This document shows positions 56,549-64,000 of a DNA stretch of 64,000 bases, one piece after another. The position numbers and the translations under genes were made by a program. The notes under the pieces are model-generated. The model did not search any database. It saw nothing but the letters and a program-made list of their open reading frames with translations, and was not told the DNA's origin. The DNA comes from Desulfurella acetivorans A63 (lineage in GTDB: Bacteria; Campylobacterota_A; Desulfurellia; Desulfurellales; Desulfurellaceae), in contig CP007051.1 in assembly GCA_000517565.1 (NCBI GenBank), forward strand, positions 581,039 through 645,038. Direction: 5' to 3'. The stretch's first letter is position 1, and every line of letters starts with the position of its first letter.

Positions 56549-57627
56549 CCACTGCGATTGAATTTTTGGGCAAATTTGCCAATCTCGTCCTTTTTGTAAT
56601 TTTCAAATATGTTTGTTAGAGACTCTTTTATTTCGTTCAAACTGTAGCATTTATAAAAAGGTAGATTTTCTATGTCTAAATAAAAACCGTTCCTTAGATC
56701 TTTGTATTCTTCGATATCGTATAAAAACAAAACAATTGGTCTTTCTAAAATTGAGTAATCAAAAAAAACAGAAGAATAATCGCTTACCAAAATATCGCTT
56801 GCAATTAAGAGCTCTTGGATATCTATATCTGGCTGTTTAAAATAAGCTATATCTTTATCCAACGGGTGAAGTTTAACAATCAGCTCAATCTCGTGTGAAG
56901 TAAATATGTTTTGAAGCTCTCTTATTAAATTTACCCTGCATGTGTGCTTATCTCTAAATGTTGGTGCATAAAGGGCAATTTTTTTTGCGCTAATACCTAG
57001 CTTTTTTTTCACAGACTCTTTTATGCTCAAAGCAAATAAGGGGTTTTGTTTTGCAATAAAGAGCAAATCGTTCCTTGGCTGACCTGTTGGCAGAATCTTT
57101 TTTGCAGGTATACCAAAAGAGCTTTTGAATGCATCTATAGTGTAGCTTGAAGCAACGCATAGATAATCAATATATTTATGCTCAAAAAGCCCTAATTTCT
57201 TTTTTAAGTAAAATTTTTTTGCGTCGATAAATGCATCAAAGCCCATTTTTTTTAAAGGTGTACCATGCCATAAATTAACCACGAGGGTTTTTTTATTTTT
57301 TACATAATACACATCTTGAAAGTTATGTGTGGTTATAAAAAATTTTGCTTTTATTGCTTTAAAAAACATTCCAAAGCCAATTTTAATTACAGGCAGGTTT
57401 TGTTTTTTTAACAAATTATAGGTATTTATATCGTGGGCAACATAAAAAGCTTTAAAGCCCTTATTTTTAAGCATAGCTAAATACAGATACTTTGTATTGT
57501 CTGTAAATGCTCCATTTAGAGAAGAAAATAGCACAAGACTTCTATCTATTTTTACAAATGGACTAAAAAGTGCCTTTGCAATGTTTAAAAAAAGAATAAT
57601 TGAGTATTTTTTAAGCTTCCTTATCAC
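56497..57627 (-). CDS. CDP-glycerol:poly(glycerophosphate) glycerophosphotransferase-like protein
   Basis: Protein of 376 aa of the TagB/TagF type. LWHGTPLKKMGFD (the HGTP motif), ILPTGQPRND, YAPTFRDK and SDYSSVFFDYSILERPIVLFLYD are family motifs. It adds glycerol phosphate or a similar alcohol phosphate to a membrane-linked acceptor, as in capsule or LPS decoration in Gram-negatives. Confidence 0.9.
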   Translation of the reverse strand: MIRKLKKYSIILFLNIAKALFSPFVKIDRSLVLFSSLNGAFTDNTKYLYLAMLKNKGFKAFYVAHDINTYNLLKKQNLPVIKIGFGMFFKAIKAKFFITTHNFQDVYYVKNKKTLVVNLWHGTPLKKMGFDAFIDAKKFYLKKKLGLFEHKYIDYLCVASSYTIDAFKSSFGIPAKKILPTGQPRNDLLFIAKQNPLFALSIKESVKKKLGISAKKIALYAPTFRDKHTCRVNLIRELQNIFTSHEIELIVKLHPLDKDIAYFKQPDIDIQELLIASDILVSDYSSVFFDYSILERPIVLFLYDIEEYKDLRNGFYLDIENLPFYKCYSLNEIKESLTNIFENYKKDEIGKFAQKFNRSGCSSCRIIKFLQKIAKN

Positions 57628-58294
57628 TAAAAAGCGCCTTTGCTAAATTTAAATCTTCTAAAAAATCAATTTCTATACAACGCTTTTTGCCTATATCAAG
57701 AGCAGAAATTTTTACATCTTTTTGTATTAGTTTGTTTATTCCTTCTTCAAAATAGTCTTTATTTGTGCACTCTTTTAAGCAATTTTTAAATAATTCCAGA
57801 TGTTGAGCCTTGATAAAATTGATACCAAGTGCTTCACCTTTTGCATTTTCTAAATTCTTTGACACTTGCGCGATGTAGCCATTTTTATCCAAAATGTACT
57901 TTACCTCTTCTTGTGCTACAGCTGATACATTTGTTGCCATGCAGTTAGCATTAAGATTTAAAATATCTAAAATAATTTCATCATCGAAAACAATATCGGC
58001 ATTAAGCCACAACACATCTTCGTTTTTAATTTTATTTAAGGCAAGTAAAAGACTTTTGGCAGTATTGGTTGAGTGAAAATTGTTGTTGTATACAAATAAA
58101 AGTTCGGGAAAAGCTTCCATAATCATTTCTTTTTTAAAACCTATAACAATTAAAATATCATTTATATCAATATATTTTGTAATATTTTCTATTTGTTTTT
58201 CAAGAATTGTTTTGTTATGTATCTTTGTAAGTGTTTTTGGTATTGAATTTTCAAGTCTCATACCAAATCCAGCAGCTAATATTACGACTTTCAT
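57611..58294 (-). CDS. Sugar- or choline-phosphate nucleotidyltransferase (LicC/GlmU-like)
   Basis: Protein of 227 aa. The N-terminal pyrophosphorylase signature LAAGFGMRLENSIPKTL (~6-22), and a metal-site Asp in WLNADIVFDDEI. It could make a CDP-activated precursor for the neighbouring glycerophosphotransferase, since overlaps of 17 and 4 nt tie it to that gene and wecB; the substrate is inferred. Confidence 0.85.
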   Translation of the reverse strand: MKVVILAAGFGMRLENSIPKTLTKIHNKTILEKQIENITKYIDINDILIVIGFKKEMIMEAFPELLFVYNNNFHSTNTAKSLLLALNKIKNEDVLWLNADIVFDDEIILDILNLNANCMATNVSAVAQEEVKYILDKNGYIAQVSKNLENAKGEALGINFIKAQHLELFKNCLKECTNKDYFEEGINKLIQKDVKISALDIGKKRCIEIDFLEDLNLAKALFSDKEA

Positions 58295-59391
58295 TTTAGC
58301 TCCTTTAATATATTGATTATTCTTTGGGATGTTTTTCCATCGCCATAAGGGTTTACACGGTTAGACATCGATTTGTAAAAATCTAAATCTGTAAGCAATA
58401 GTTTTGCCTCATTGTATATTTTTTGGGTATTTGTCCCAACAAGTTTTGCTATATTAGCCACAATACCTTCCTGCCTTTCTGTGGTATTTCTAATGACCAA
58501 AACTGGGATGCCAAATGCTGGAGCCTCTTCTTGTACACCACCAGAATCGGTTATAACAAGGTAGGATTTGCTTAATATATAAACAAATTCAGGGTAAGTC
58601 AGTGGCTTTGTAAGTTTGATATTTTTAAAACCAGTTAACATTTCAAATGCTAAATTTTTAACATTGGGATTTAAATGGACAGGGTAAACTACCTCAATAT
58701 CATCAAACTCCTGTGCTATTTGTTTTATGGCTTCAAATATTGATCTCATGGGTTTGCCAAAGCTTTCTCTTCTATGAGATGTAAATAAAATAATGCGTTT
58801 TGTAAAATCAATGTCTTTGAAAACATCAAAATGAGTGTTTTCTATTTCAAGTTTTTCCAAAATTAAATGCAATGCATCAACAACGCTATTTCCTGTTAAA
58901 TAAACATTTTTTTTAATCCCTTCATTTTGCAAGTTATCATAAGCAAGTTTTGTTGGTGCAAAATGATAGGTAGCTATTGCAGAAATTAGTTTTCTGTTTG
59001 CTTCTTCTGGGTATGGATTAAAAAGATCAAAGCTACGAAGTCCTGCTTCAACATGTGCTATTTTAATTTTAAGATAAAATGCAGATAGGGCCGCAGCAAA
59101 AGCCGTTGTTGTATCACCTTGTACAATAACTATGTCTGGTTTTTCTTTTTCATATATGCTTTTTATTTTTATTAATATATTGCTTGTTATATCAAAAAGT
59201 GATTGAGAATTTTTCATTATATGCAGGTTGTAATCTATGTTTATATTAAAAAAATCTGTAACCTGGTATAACATTTCTTTATGTTGTTCGCTAACGCATA
59301 CAACTGTATCAAAATATTTTTTTGATTCTAAAATAATTGGCGCTAATTTGATAGCTTCAGGTCTTGTGCCAAAAACAAACATTGTTTTCAT
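58291..59391 (-). CDS. wecB: UDP-N-acetylglucosamine 2-epimerase (non-hydrolysing)
   Basis: Protein of 366 aa from the ATG at 59391, whose product MKTMFVFGTRPEAIKLAPI matches the family start; an upstream ATG at 59409 would add six residues. HVEAGLRSFD, PYPEEANRKLI, TSHRRES and ITDSGGVQEEAP are all present. It makes UDP-ManNAc for surface glycan. Confidence 0.94.
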   Translation of the reverse strand: MKTMFVFGTRPEAIKLAPIILESKKYFDTVVCVSEQHKEMLYQVTDFFNINIDYNLHIMKNSQSLFDITSNILIKIKSIYEKEKPDIVIVQGDTTTAFAAALSAFYLKIKIAHVEAGLRSFDLFNPYPEEANRKLISAIATYHFAPTKLAYDNLQNEGIKKNVYLTGNSVVDALHLILEKLEIENTHFDVFKDIDFTKRIILFTSHRRESFGKPMRSIFEAIKQIAQEFDDIEVVYPVHLNPNVKNLAFEMLTGFKNIKLTKPLTYPEFVYILSKSYLVITDSGGVQEEAPAFGIPVLVIRNTTERQEGIVANIAKLVGTNTQKIYNEAKLLLTDLDFYKSMSNRVNPYGDGKTSQRIINILKELK

Positions 59392-59440
59392 AAAGCTTAC
59401 TTTTAGCATATATTGTCAAAAAAAACAAGGAATTGAAGAA

Positions 59441-59469
59441 TTGCTAGTGGAAAAAAAATATGTTAATAT
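59441..59469 (+). promoter_or_regulatory. Promoter of queE-queC
   Basis: -35 TTGCTA (59441-59446), 17-bp spacer, -10 TAATAT (59464-59469). The ATG at 59477 follows 7 nt later without a ribosome-binding site. The next upstream ATG (59468) lies inside the -10. Confidence 0.55.
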
Positions 59470-59476
59470 GATTTTA

Positions 59477-60127
59477 ATGAAAGCTAAAGTTTGTGAAATT
59501 TTTTACTCTCTACAATTAGAAGGCTCAATGTTGGGCTATCCGGCTGTTTTTGTAAGGTTTAGCGGGTGTAATTTAAATTGCGAATTTTGCGACACTAAGT
59601 ATGCTTTTTTTGAATATGATACTTTAACTCAAAGCGAAATTGAAAATAAAATTTCTCTGTACAATTGCAAAAGAATAATTTTTACTGGTGGAGAACCTCT
59701 CTTAAATGCTTATTTTATAGAATCTTTTATTAATAAACTTAAAAGTAAATATGAGTTTTTTTTAGAGACAAATGGCACGATATGGGTGGATTTTGCAAGC
59801 AAGTTTAAACACATTGTAGTTAGCCCAAAATTTGACAATTTAAATTTTGATGTATTAAAAAAATATAGCTTGCAAAACAATGTAGAGTTTAAAGTTTTAG
59901 TTGAAAACCCTGATTCTCTAAAACAAATTGAAGATTTTCTTAAAAGTTTAAATATAAATTCTGCCACACTGCAACCTATTTATTTTCCAGATGAACCTCT
60001 AAATCAATTTTTAGAGCGCACAAGAAATATTATTGAAGCTTTTAAACAAAGTAAACTTACAAATAAAGACATAAGGCTTATTATACAAAATCATAAAATA
60101 ATCTACGAAAAACAAAGGGGTGTTTAA
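59477..60127 (+). CDS. queE: 7-carboxy-7-deazaguanine synthase QueE
   Basis: Radical SAM enzyme of 216 aa. The cluster motif CNLNCEFC (a CX3CX2C) is at ~30-37, and FTGGEPLLN is typical. It converts carboxytetrahydropterin to CDG in queuosine/preQ0 synthesis. The start is set at 59477 because the promoter overlaps farther candidates and the product begins MKAKVCEIFYSLQLEG. Followed directly by queC. Confidence 0.93.
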   Translation: MKAKVCEIFYSLQLEGSMLGYPAVFVRFSGCNLNCEFCDTKYAFFEYDTLTQSEIENKISLYNCKRIIFTGGEPLLNAYFIESFINKLKSKYEFFLETNGTIWVDFASKFKHIVVSPKFDNLNFDVLKKYSLQNNVEFKVLVENPDSLKQIEDFLKSLNINSATLQPIYFPDEPLNQFLERTRNIIEAFKQSKLTNKDIRLIIQNHKIIYEKQRGV

Positions 60128-60844
60128 ATGAAAAAATGCTTGTTAATATTTTCTGGAGGCCTTGATTCAACAACATGCCTTTTTTGGGCACTAGATTATT
60201 ATGATGAAGTGCATACAATTACATTTGATTATCACCAAAGGCATGTAATAGAAAAGAAAATGGCTTTAGAAACTATTAAATTAGCAAAAAGCATAAAGCA
60301 AAAAGACATAGATTATTTTGAGTTTAATATAGATTTATCTAAAATTGGCGCAAGTGCTCTTACAGATTTTTCAATTAATGTGCCTAAAAATAGAAATATA
60401 GATAATCAGATACCAATAACATATGTACCTTTTAGAAATGGTATATTTTTGGCAATTTCTGTTGCCTATGCAGAAAAGCTGGACATAAGCAACATTATTG
60501 GGGGATGGAATGTTTTAGATTACTCAGGATACCCAGATTGCAGACCAGATTTTTTGGAAAGCTTTAGGCAAGCAGCTACACTTGGCACGAAAATTGGCCA
60601 AACAAAACCTTTCAATATCATAGCACCATTAATTGGATTAAAAAAATCCGAAATTATAAAACTCGGAAAAAAACATAACGCCGATTATTCTTATGCTTAT
60701 TCATGCTACGAAGGCAACGAAATACCTTGCGGTCAGTGTGATTCATGTATCCTGCGCGCAAAAGGTTTTAAAGAAGCAGGTTTTGTAGATGACTATATGG
60801 TTAGGCTTGCTACTTCATCAAAGGAAACAAAATCACATCCCTGA
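60128..60844 (+). CDS. queC: 7-cyano-7-deazaguanine synthase QueC
   Basis: ATP-dependent PP-loop enzyme of 238 aa that makes preQ0. SGGLDSTT (~9-16) is the P-loop, and the zinc site is the Cys cluster CYEGNEIPCGQCDSC near the C-terminus. The 3' end overlaps lysS by 35 nt convergently. Confidence 0.97.
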   Translation: MKKCLLIFSGGLDSTTCLFWALDYYDEVHTITFDYHQRHVIEKKMALETIKLAKSIKQKDIDYFEFNIDLSKIGASALTDFSINVPKNRNIDNQIPITYVPFRNGIFLAISVAYAEKLDISNIIGGWNVLDYSGYPDCRPDFLESFRQAATLGTKIGQTKPFNIIAPLIGLKKSEIIKLGKKHNADYSYAYSCYEGNEIPCGQCDSCILRAKGFKEAGFVDDYMVRLATSSKETKSHP

Positions 60845-62282
60845 TAGATGTATTGTTTGTTAAAAGCATTACAAGCCTATCAATACCAATGCCTTCTCCT
60901 GCCGTAGGTGCAAGTCCATATTCCAGTGCAACTATATAATCTTCATCATACATAGAGGCTTCTTCATCGCCTTTGTTTCTTTCTTCCAATTGCTTTATAA
61001 ATCGCTCTTTTTGGTCAAATGGGTCGTTAAGCTCTGAAAATCCATTTGCAATTTCCATATTTGCAATAAACAACTCAAACCTATCTGTAAAAAGAGGGTC
61101 TTGTTTGTTTTTCTTTGCAAGAGGGCTTATCTCAACTGGGTAATGCGTGACAAATGTAGGGTTTATTAGTTTTGGCTCAACCAAAGCATCAAATAGTTCG
61201 GCTAAAATTTTTGCGTGGGAGGTATTTTCATCAACCTTTTTTTCTAATTGCAAAGCAAGTTTTAAACACTGATCTTTATCTGAAATTATATCATCTGTGA
61301 GTTCACCTATTTCCTTTAGGGCATCTATAAACTTTATGCGCTTAAAAGGTCTTGAAAAATCTATCTCAAGCCCACCATAAGTTATTTTTTTACCTAGATC
61401 TAAATTATTTAATAGATAATCAAATAATTCTTCTGTAAAATCAAGCAAAAAGTTGTACTCTTTGTATGCACAGTAAAATTCCATCATTGTAAATTCTGGG
61501 TTATGCTTTAAGTCCATACCTTCATTTCTAAAGTTTCTGTTTATCTCAAAAACCCTCTCAAGCCCTCCTACAACCAAGCGTTTTAAGTAAAGCTCTGGTG
61601 CAATTCTTAGGTACATATCAATATCAAGTGCATTTAAATGCGTAACAAAAGGTTTTGCCGCAGCTCCACCAACGAGTTTATGCAACATTGGTGTTTCCAC
61701 TTCAAGAAATTTATTATTTATCATAAATTCTCTAATCAAAGCAATAATTTTTGAGCGTTTAAAAAATGTTTCTCTAACGTCGTCATTCACAATTAAGTCT
61801 ACATAACGCTGTCTGTATCTAAGTTCTTTATCTTGTAAACCGTGGAATTTTTCAGGCAATGGCCTTATTGATTTAGTTAACAAATGTAGCTTAGTTGCAT
61901 TAATTGTAACTTCTTGTGTTTTTGTTTTAAAGACATTGCCTTCAATACCTATAATATCTCCAACATCAAGTTTTTTATATAAAGCATATTGTTCACCCAG
62001 TACATTTTTTTGGCAATATACCTGAAGGGTTCCACTTACATCCTTAAGTTTCAAAAAAGCTGCTTTACCAAAATCTCTAATGGAAATAATTCTTCCTGCA
62101 ATTTTAAAATTAGTATTTATACTTTTTAATTTTTCACTATCAATATCTTTGTATTTATTTAAAATGTCATTTAAAAAATATTCTGGCGAAAATCCGTTAT
62201 AGTAAGGATCAATACCTAAGGCTTTTATCTCTTCTAATTTTTCTATTCTTCTTTTTATGAGTTTATTTTCTTCTTCAATCAT
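60810..62282 (-). CDS. lysS: Lysyl-tRNA synthetase (class II)
   Basis: Protein of 490 aa. N-terminal OB fold (~60-150), motif 2 in FRNEGMDLKHNPEFTMMEFY, and motif 3 in GIGIDRLVMLL. Length standard. It overlaps prfB by 8 nt. Confidence 0.98.
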   Translation of the reverse strand: MIEEENKLIKRRIEKLEEIKALGIDPYYNGFSPEYFLNDILNKYKDIDSEKLKSINTNFKIAGRIISIRDFGKAAFLKLKDVSGTLQVYCQKNVLGEQYALYKKLDVGDIIGIEGNVFKTKTQEVTINATKLHLLTKSIRPLPEKFHGLQDKELRYRQRYVDLIVNDDVRETFFKRSKIIALIREFMINNKFLEVETPMLHKLVGGAAAKPFVTHLNALDIDMYLRIAPELYLKRLVVGGLERVFEINRNFRNEGMDLKHNPEFTMMEFYCAYKEYNFLLDFTEELFDYLLNNLDLGKKITYGGLEIDFSRPFKRIKFIDALKEIGELTDDIISDKDQCLKLALQLEKKVDENTSHAKILAELFDALVEPKLINPTFVTHYPVEISPLAKKNKQDPLFTDRFELFIANMEIANGFSELNDPFDQKERFIKQLEERNKGDEEASMYDEDYIVALEYGLAPTAGEGIGIDRLVMLLTNNTSIRDVILFPLMK

Positions 62283-63355
62283 TTTCTTCTCCTTTTAAGT
62301 ATTTTAAGTCTTCATATAAAAAGTCATTTATATCACCATTTAAAACATTTTCTGCTGCAACATTTGTTTTTTCTAGGTTGGTTCTATGGTCTTTCACCAT
62401 TTTATAGGGATGTAGCACATAAGATCTAATTTGACTACCCCACTCAACTTTCTTTTTTTCACCACTTATGTTTTTTAGTTGTTCTGCCTTTTTTTCTTCT
62501 TCAAGCTTATATAATTTTGACTTTAGTATTTTCATAGCGGTAGCTTTATTTTTCATCTGGCTGCGTTCTGTCTGGCATGTTACAACTATGCCGGTTGGAA
62601 GGTGTGTTATTCTTATAGCAGAATCAGTTTTGTTAACATATTGACCGCCTGCTCCGCTTGCTCTAAATGTATCGATTTTTAAATCTTCCGGCTTTATATC
62701 AATATTTATATCATTTTCTATATCTGGTATTACACTTACGGCTGCAAACGAAGTGTGTCTTCTTTTATTTGAATCAAAAGGTGAAATTCTAACCAAGCGA
62801 TGTATGCCGTTTTCACCTTTCAAATAACCGTATGGATGATCCCCAGACACAATAAATGTAATACTTTTATAGCCTGCTTGGTCACCTTCTTGCATATCTG
62901 CTATTTCAATTTTGTAATTATTGCTTTGAGCCCACATGGCATACATTCTAAAAAGCATGGCAACCCAGTCGCAACTTTCAGTCCCCCCTGCTCCTGAGTG
63001 AATGGTAACAATTGCATCATCTTCATCATGGGGACCTGATAAAAGTGATTGTACTTCAAAGGACTCAACTTTTTTGCTTAATTGTTGTATTTCACTTTCA
63101 AATAAATTTTCATCATTTTCCTGTAGAATCATTTCTTCGATTAAAGTTAGTTCATCATCTAGCTCTTTAACCTGGTTTATAATATTTTGTAAGTTTCTTT
63201 TTTTTCTTTCAAACTGTTGCAAAAGAGCGTAATCATTCCAAACTTCTTTGTCTTGAAGTTTTCCTTCGATTTCTTTTATTGTTTGTAATTTACTTTCTAA
63301 GTCAAAGATACTCCTTTATATTATCTAATTTTTTCCTTAATTCTTTGAGTGTCAT
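62275..63355 (-). CDS. prfB: Peptide chain release factor 2, with programmed +1 frameshift
   Basis: Recognises UGA/UAA. The frame from ATG 63355 encodes 17 codons and then meets TGA at 63304-63302. Immediately before it is the slippery CTT, and AAGGAG lies just upstream. Skipping the T at 63304 gives LDLESKLQT and joins the main body, which holds SPF (stop recognition) and the GGQ catalytic motif (ASGAGGQYVNKTDSA). This is the classical RF2 autoregulatory frameshift. The total is about 359 aa. Confidence 0.96.
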
Positions 63356-63698
63356 CGTCTTTCTCCCTTTGATTATTTAAAAACATTTTTCTTAAAATTT
63401 TTCGCGCTTTTTTAATTTCTTCTGGTGACAACTCACCTATTTTTTTATACATATCTTTTCGATTCAGTGTTGCTATTTTGTTAAATCTTACATAGCTTGG
63501 CATAAGCAAGCCCTTTTCTCTATAATTTTCTATTTCAAGTTCCATTTCCTCGTTATGTTTGTGTGTTGTTATCCTTGCAACTACAATATCTTCGTCACCA
63601 GTGTCAATAAGTACAAGCGCAGGCCTTCTTATAGTTTTATCTAAATTTGTAAATGGAAATGATACTACAACAACATCACCAAACGCATACTTCGTCAT
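63321..63698 (-). CDS. MazF/PemK-family toxin-like protein
   Basis: Protein of 125 aa from ATG 63698 (GAGG upstream). The N-terminal FGDVVVVSFPF and RRPALVL (residues ~5-40) are the MazF/PemK barrel signature of sequence-specific endoribonucleases. The C-terminal basic tail overlaps the prfB start by 35 nt, and its own start lies within the small gene upstream (23-nt overlap). It may be a free-standing toxin-family enzyme or pair with that small gene. Confidence 0.78.
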   Translation of the reverse strand: MTKYAFGDVVVVSFPFTNLDKTIRRPALVLIDTGDEDIVVARITTHKHNEEMELEIENYREKGLLMPSYVRFNKIATLNRKDMYKKIGELSPEEIKKARKILRKMFLNNQREKDDDTQRIKEKIR

Positions 63699-63882
63699 AT
63701 ATACTATCCTCAAGTAAGTCATCGAAAAAATAATTGTATGCCAAAAGCATCCATAATTTATCTTCTTCTGCTAAAAAAACGTTACAAACAATATCAAACA
63801 CGCAATAGTTAATAACTTCCGCTTGCTGAAAAAAGTTTATTGCATTTTGTTGTACCTGTATATCCAAGAGATATTTCTCCAT
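63676..63882 (-). CDS. Small hypothetical protein, possible antitoxin partner
   Basis: Acidic protein of 68 aa. No known antitoxin DNA-binding motif can be seen, so a partner role is inferred only from its position directly before, and overlapping, the MazF/PemK-like gene. Strong AAGGAGG 8 nt before the ATG, overlapping the end of the ubiE-type gene. Confidence 0.55.
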   Translation of the reverse strand: MEKYLLDIQVQQNAINFFQQAEVINYCVFDIVCNVFLAEEDKLWMLLAYNYFFDDLLEDSIYDEVCVW

Positions 63883-63885
63883 AAA

Positions 63886-64000
63886 CTACCCCTCCTTGCA
63901 TGCAACATGCAAACAAGCTATGCCAAAACTCAAAAGATTAAAATTTACTTGTTTGAAACCAACATGCATTATTGCATCTGATAAAAATTCTGGGTTTGGA
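63886..64000 (-). CDS. Menaquinone/ubiquinone methyltransferase UbiE/MenG (partial, C-terminal end)
   Basis: Only the last ~38 codons are in the window. The visible residues FLSDAIMHVGFKQVNF and LLSFGIACLHVACK match the C-terminal signature of the UbiE family (F-L-x-x-A-G-F-...-G-I-x-x-L-H/Y-x-x-x-K). It would C-methylate the demethylmenaquinone ring. The 5' part lies beyond the edge. Confidence 0.75.
   Translation of the reverse strand, partial: PNPEFLSDAIMHVGFKQVNFNLLSFGIACLHVACKEG

Noticed and set aside
59237-59476. N-terminal extension of QueE back to 59237
   Set aside because: It overlaps wecB and the promoter, and the QueE family begins at MKAKVCEIF.

Overview
The window is about 64 kb of AT-rich (low-30s % GC by eye), gene-dense bacterial chromosome. 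The gene content points to a thermophilic, sulfur-reducing Campylobacterota of the Desulfurella/Hippea type. The main reasons are an F1Fo ATP synthase cluster with paired b'/b subunits and no a or c gene, running straight into tolQ-tolR-tolA-tolB-pal-cpoB; a two-subunit 2-oxoacid:ferredoxin oxidoreductase in one operon with aconitase (reductive/reversed TCA cycle); and an STT3/PglB oligosaccharyltransferase. The genus is inferred; no 16S gene is present.

Layout: 1-2.7 kb holds the minus-strand front of a division cluster (mraZ-rsmH-ftsL-ftsI, ftsI cut by the edge) behind three MraZ-type operator repeats. 2.8-5.1 kb holds a TonB-family gene, a hotdog thioesterase, tRNA-Ser and two small minus-strand genes. 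5.1-11.6 kb is a six-gene minus-strand operon for a membrane complex resembling group 4 hydrogenase/Hyf. Its 'hydrogenase' subunits have lost three of the four Ni cysteines and the recognisable Fe-S ligands. Its leader carries a clear fluoride riboswitch with its own promoter and a competing hairpin. Divergent from it is a CLC channel gene broken by an internal deletion and frame change, followed by a multi-ferredoxin gene. 14-16 kb is STT3/PglB. 16-29 kb is a plus-strand ATP synthase-Tol/Pal-dxs superoperon led by a geranylgeranyl-reductase-family gene.

29-44 kb is minus strand: trmN6-like, galE, lpxC, carA, two DUF507 genes, plsY, then ftsZ-ftsA-ftsQ-ddl-murB-murC (the rest of the division/wall cluster), a degenerate TrpC-like gene, lgt, a SPOR protein, argS and tatA. 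Two tRNAs (Pro, Arg) follow, then a TANGO2/NRDE gene and a cyclopropane-synthase gene that appears to have lost about 45 codons of its catalytic domain in frame. A dispersed-type inverted repeat lies at 46.47-46.59 kb. 46.6-55.2 kb is one long minus-strand operon combining aconitase and KorAB with ferritin-like, peroxiredoxin, cytochrome b5 and nitroreductase genes behind a promoter with a palindrome at its start point. 55.4-59.4 kb is a surface-polymer cluster (glycosyltransferase, glycerophosphotransferase, nucleotidyltransferase, wecB). 59.4-64 kb has queE-queC (plus), then lysS, prfB with the classic RF2 programmed frameshift, a MazF/PemK-like gene, a small unknown gene and the 3' end of ubiE/menG (minus).

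The most interesting item is the fluoride-riboswitch-controlled, cofactor-less hydrogenase-like ion-pump complex. A second pattern is that several operon-first genes have the -10 box only 7-10 nt before the start codon and no ribosome-binding site, which suggests leaderless mRNAs.
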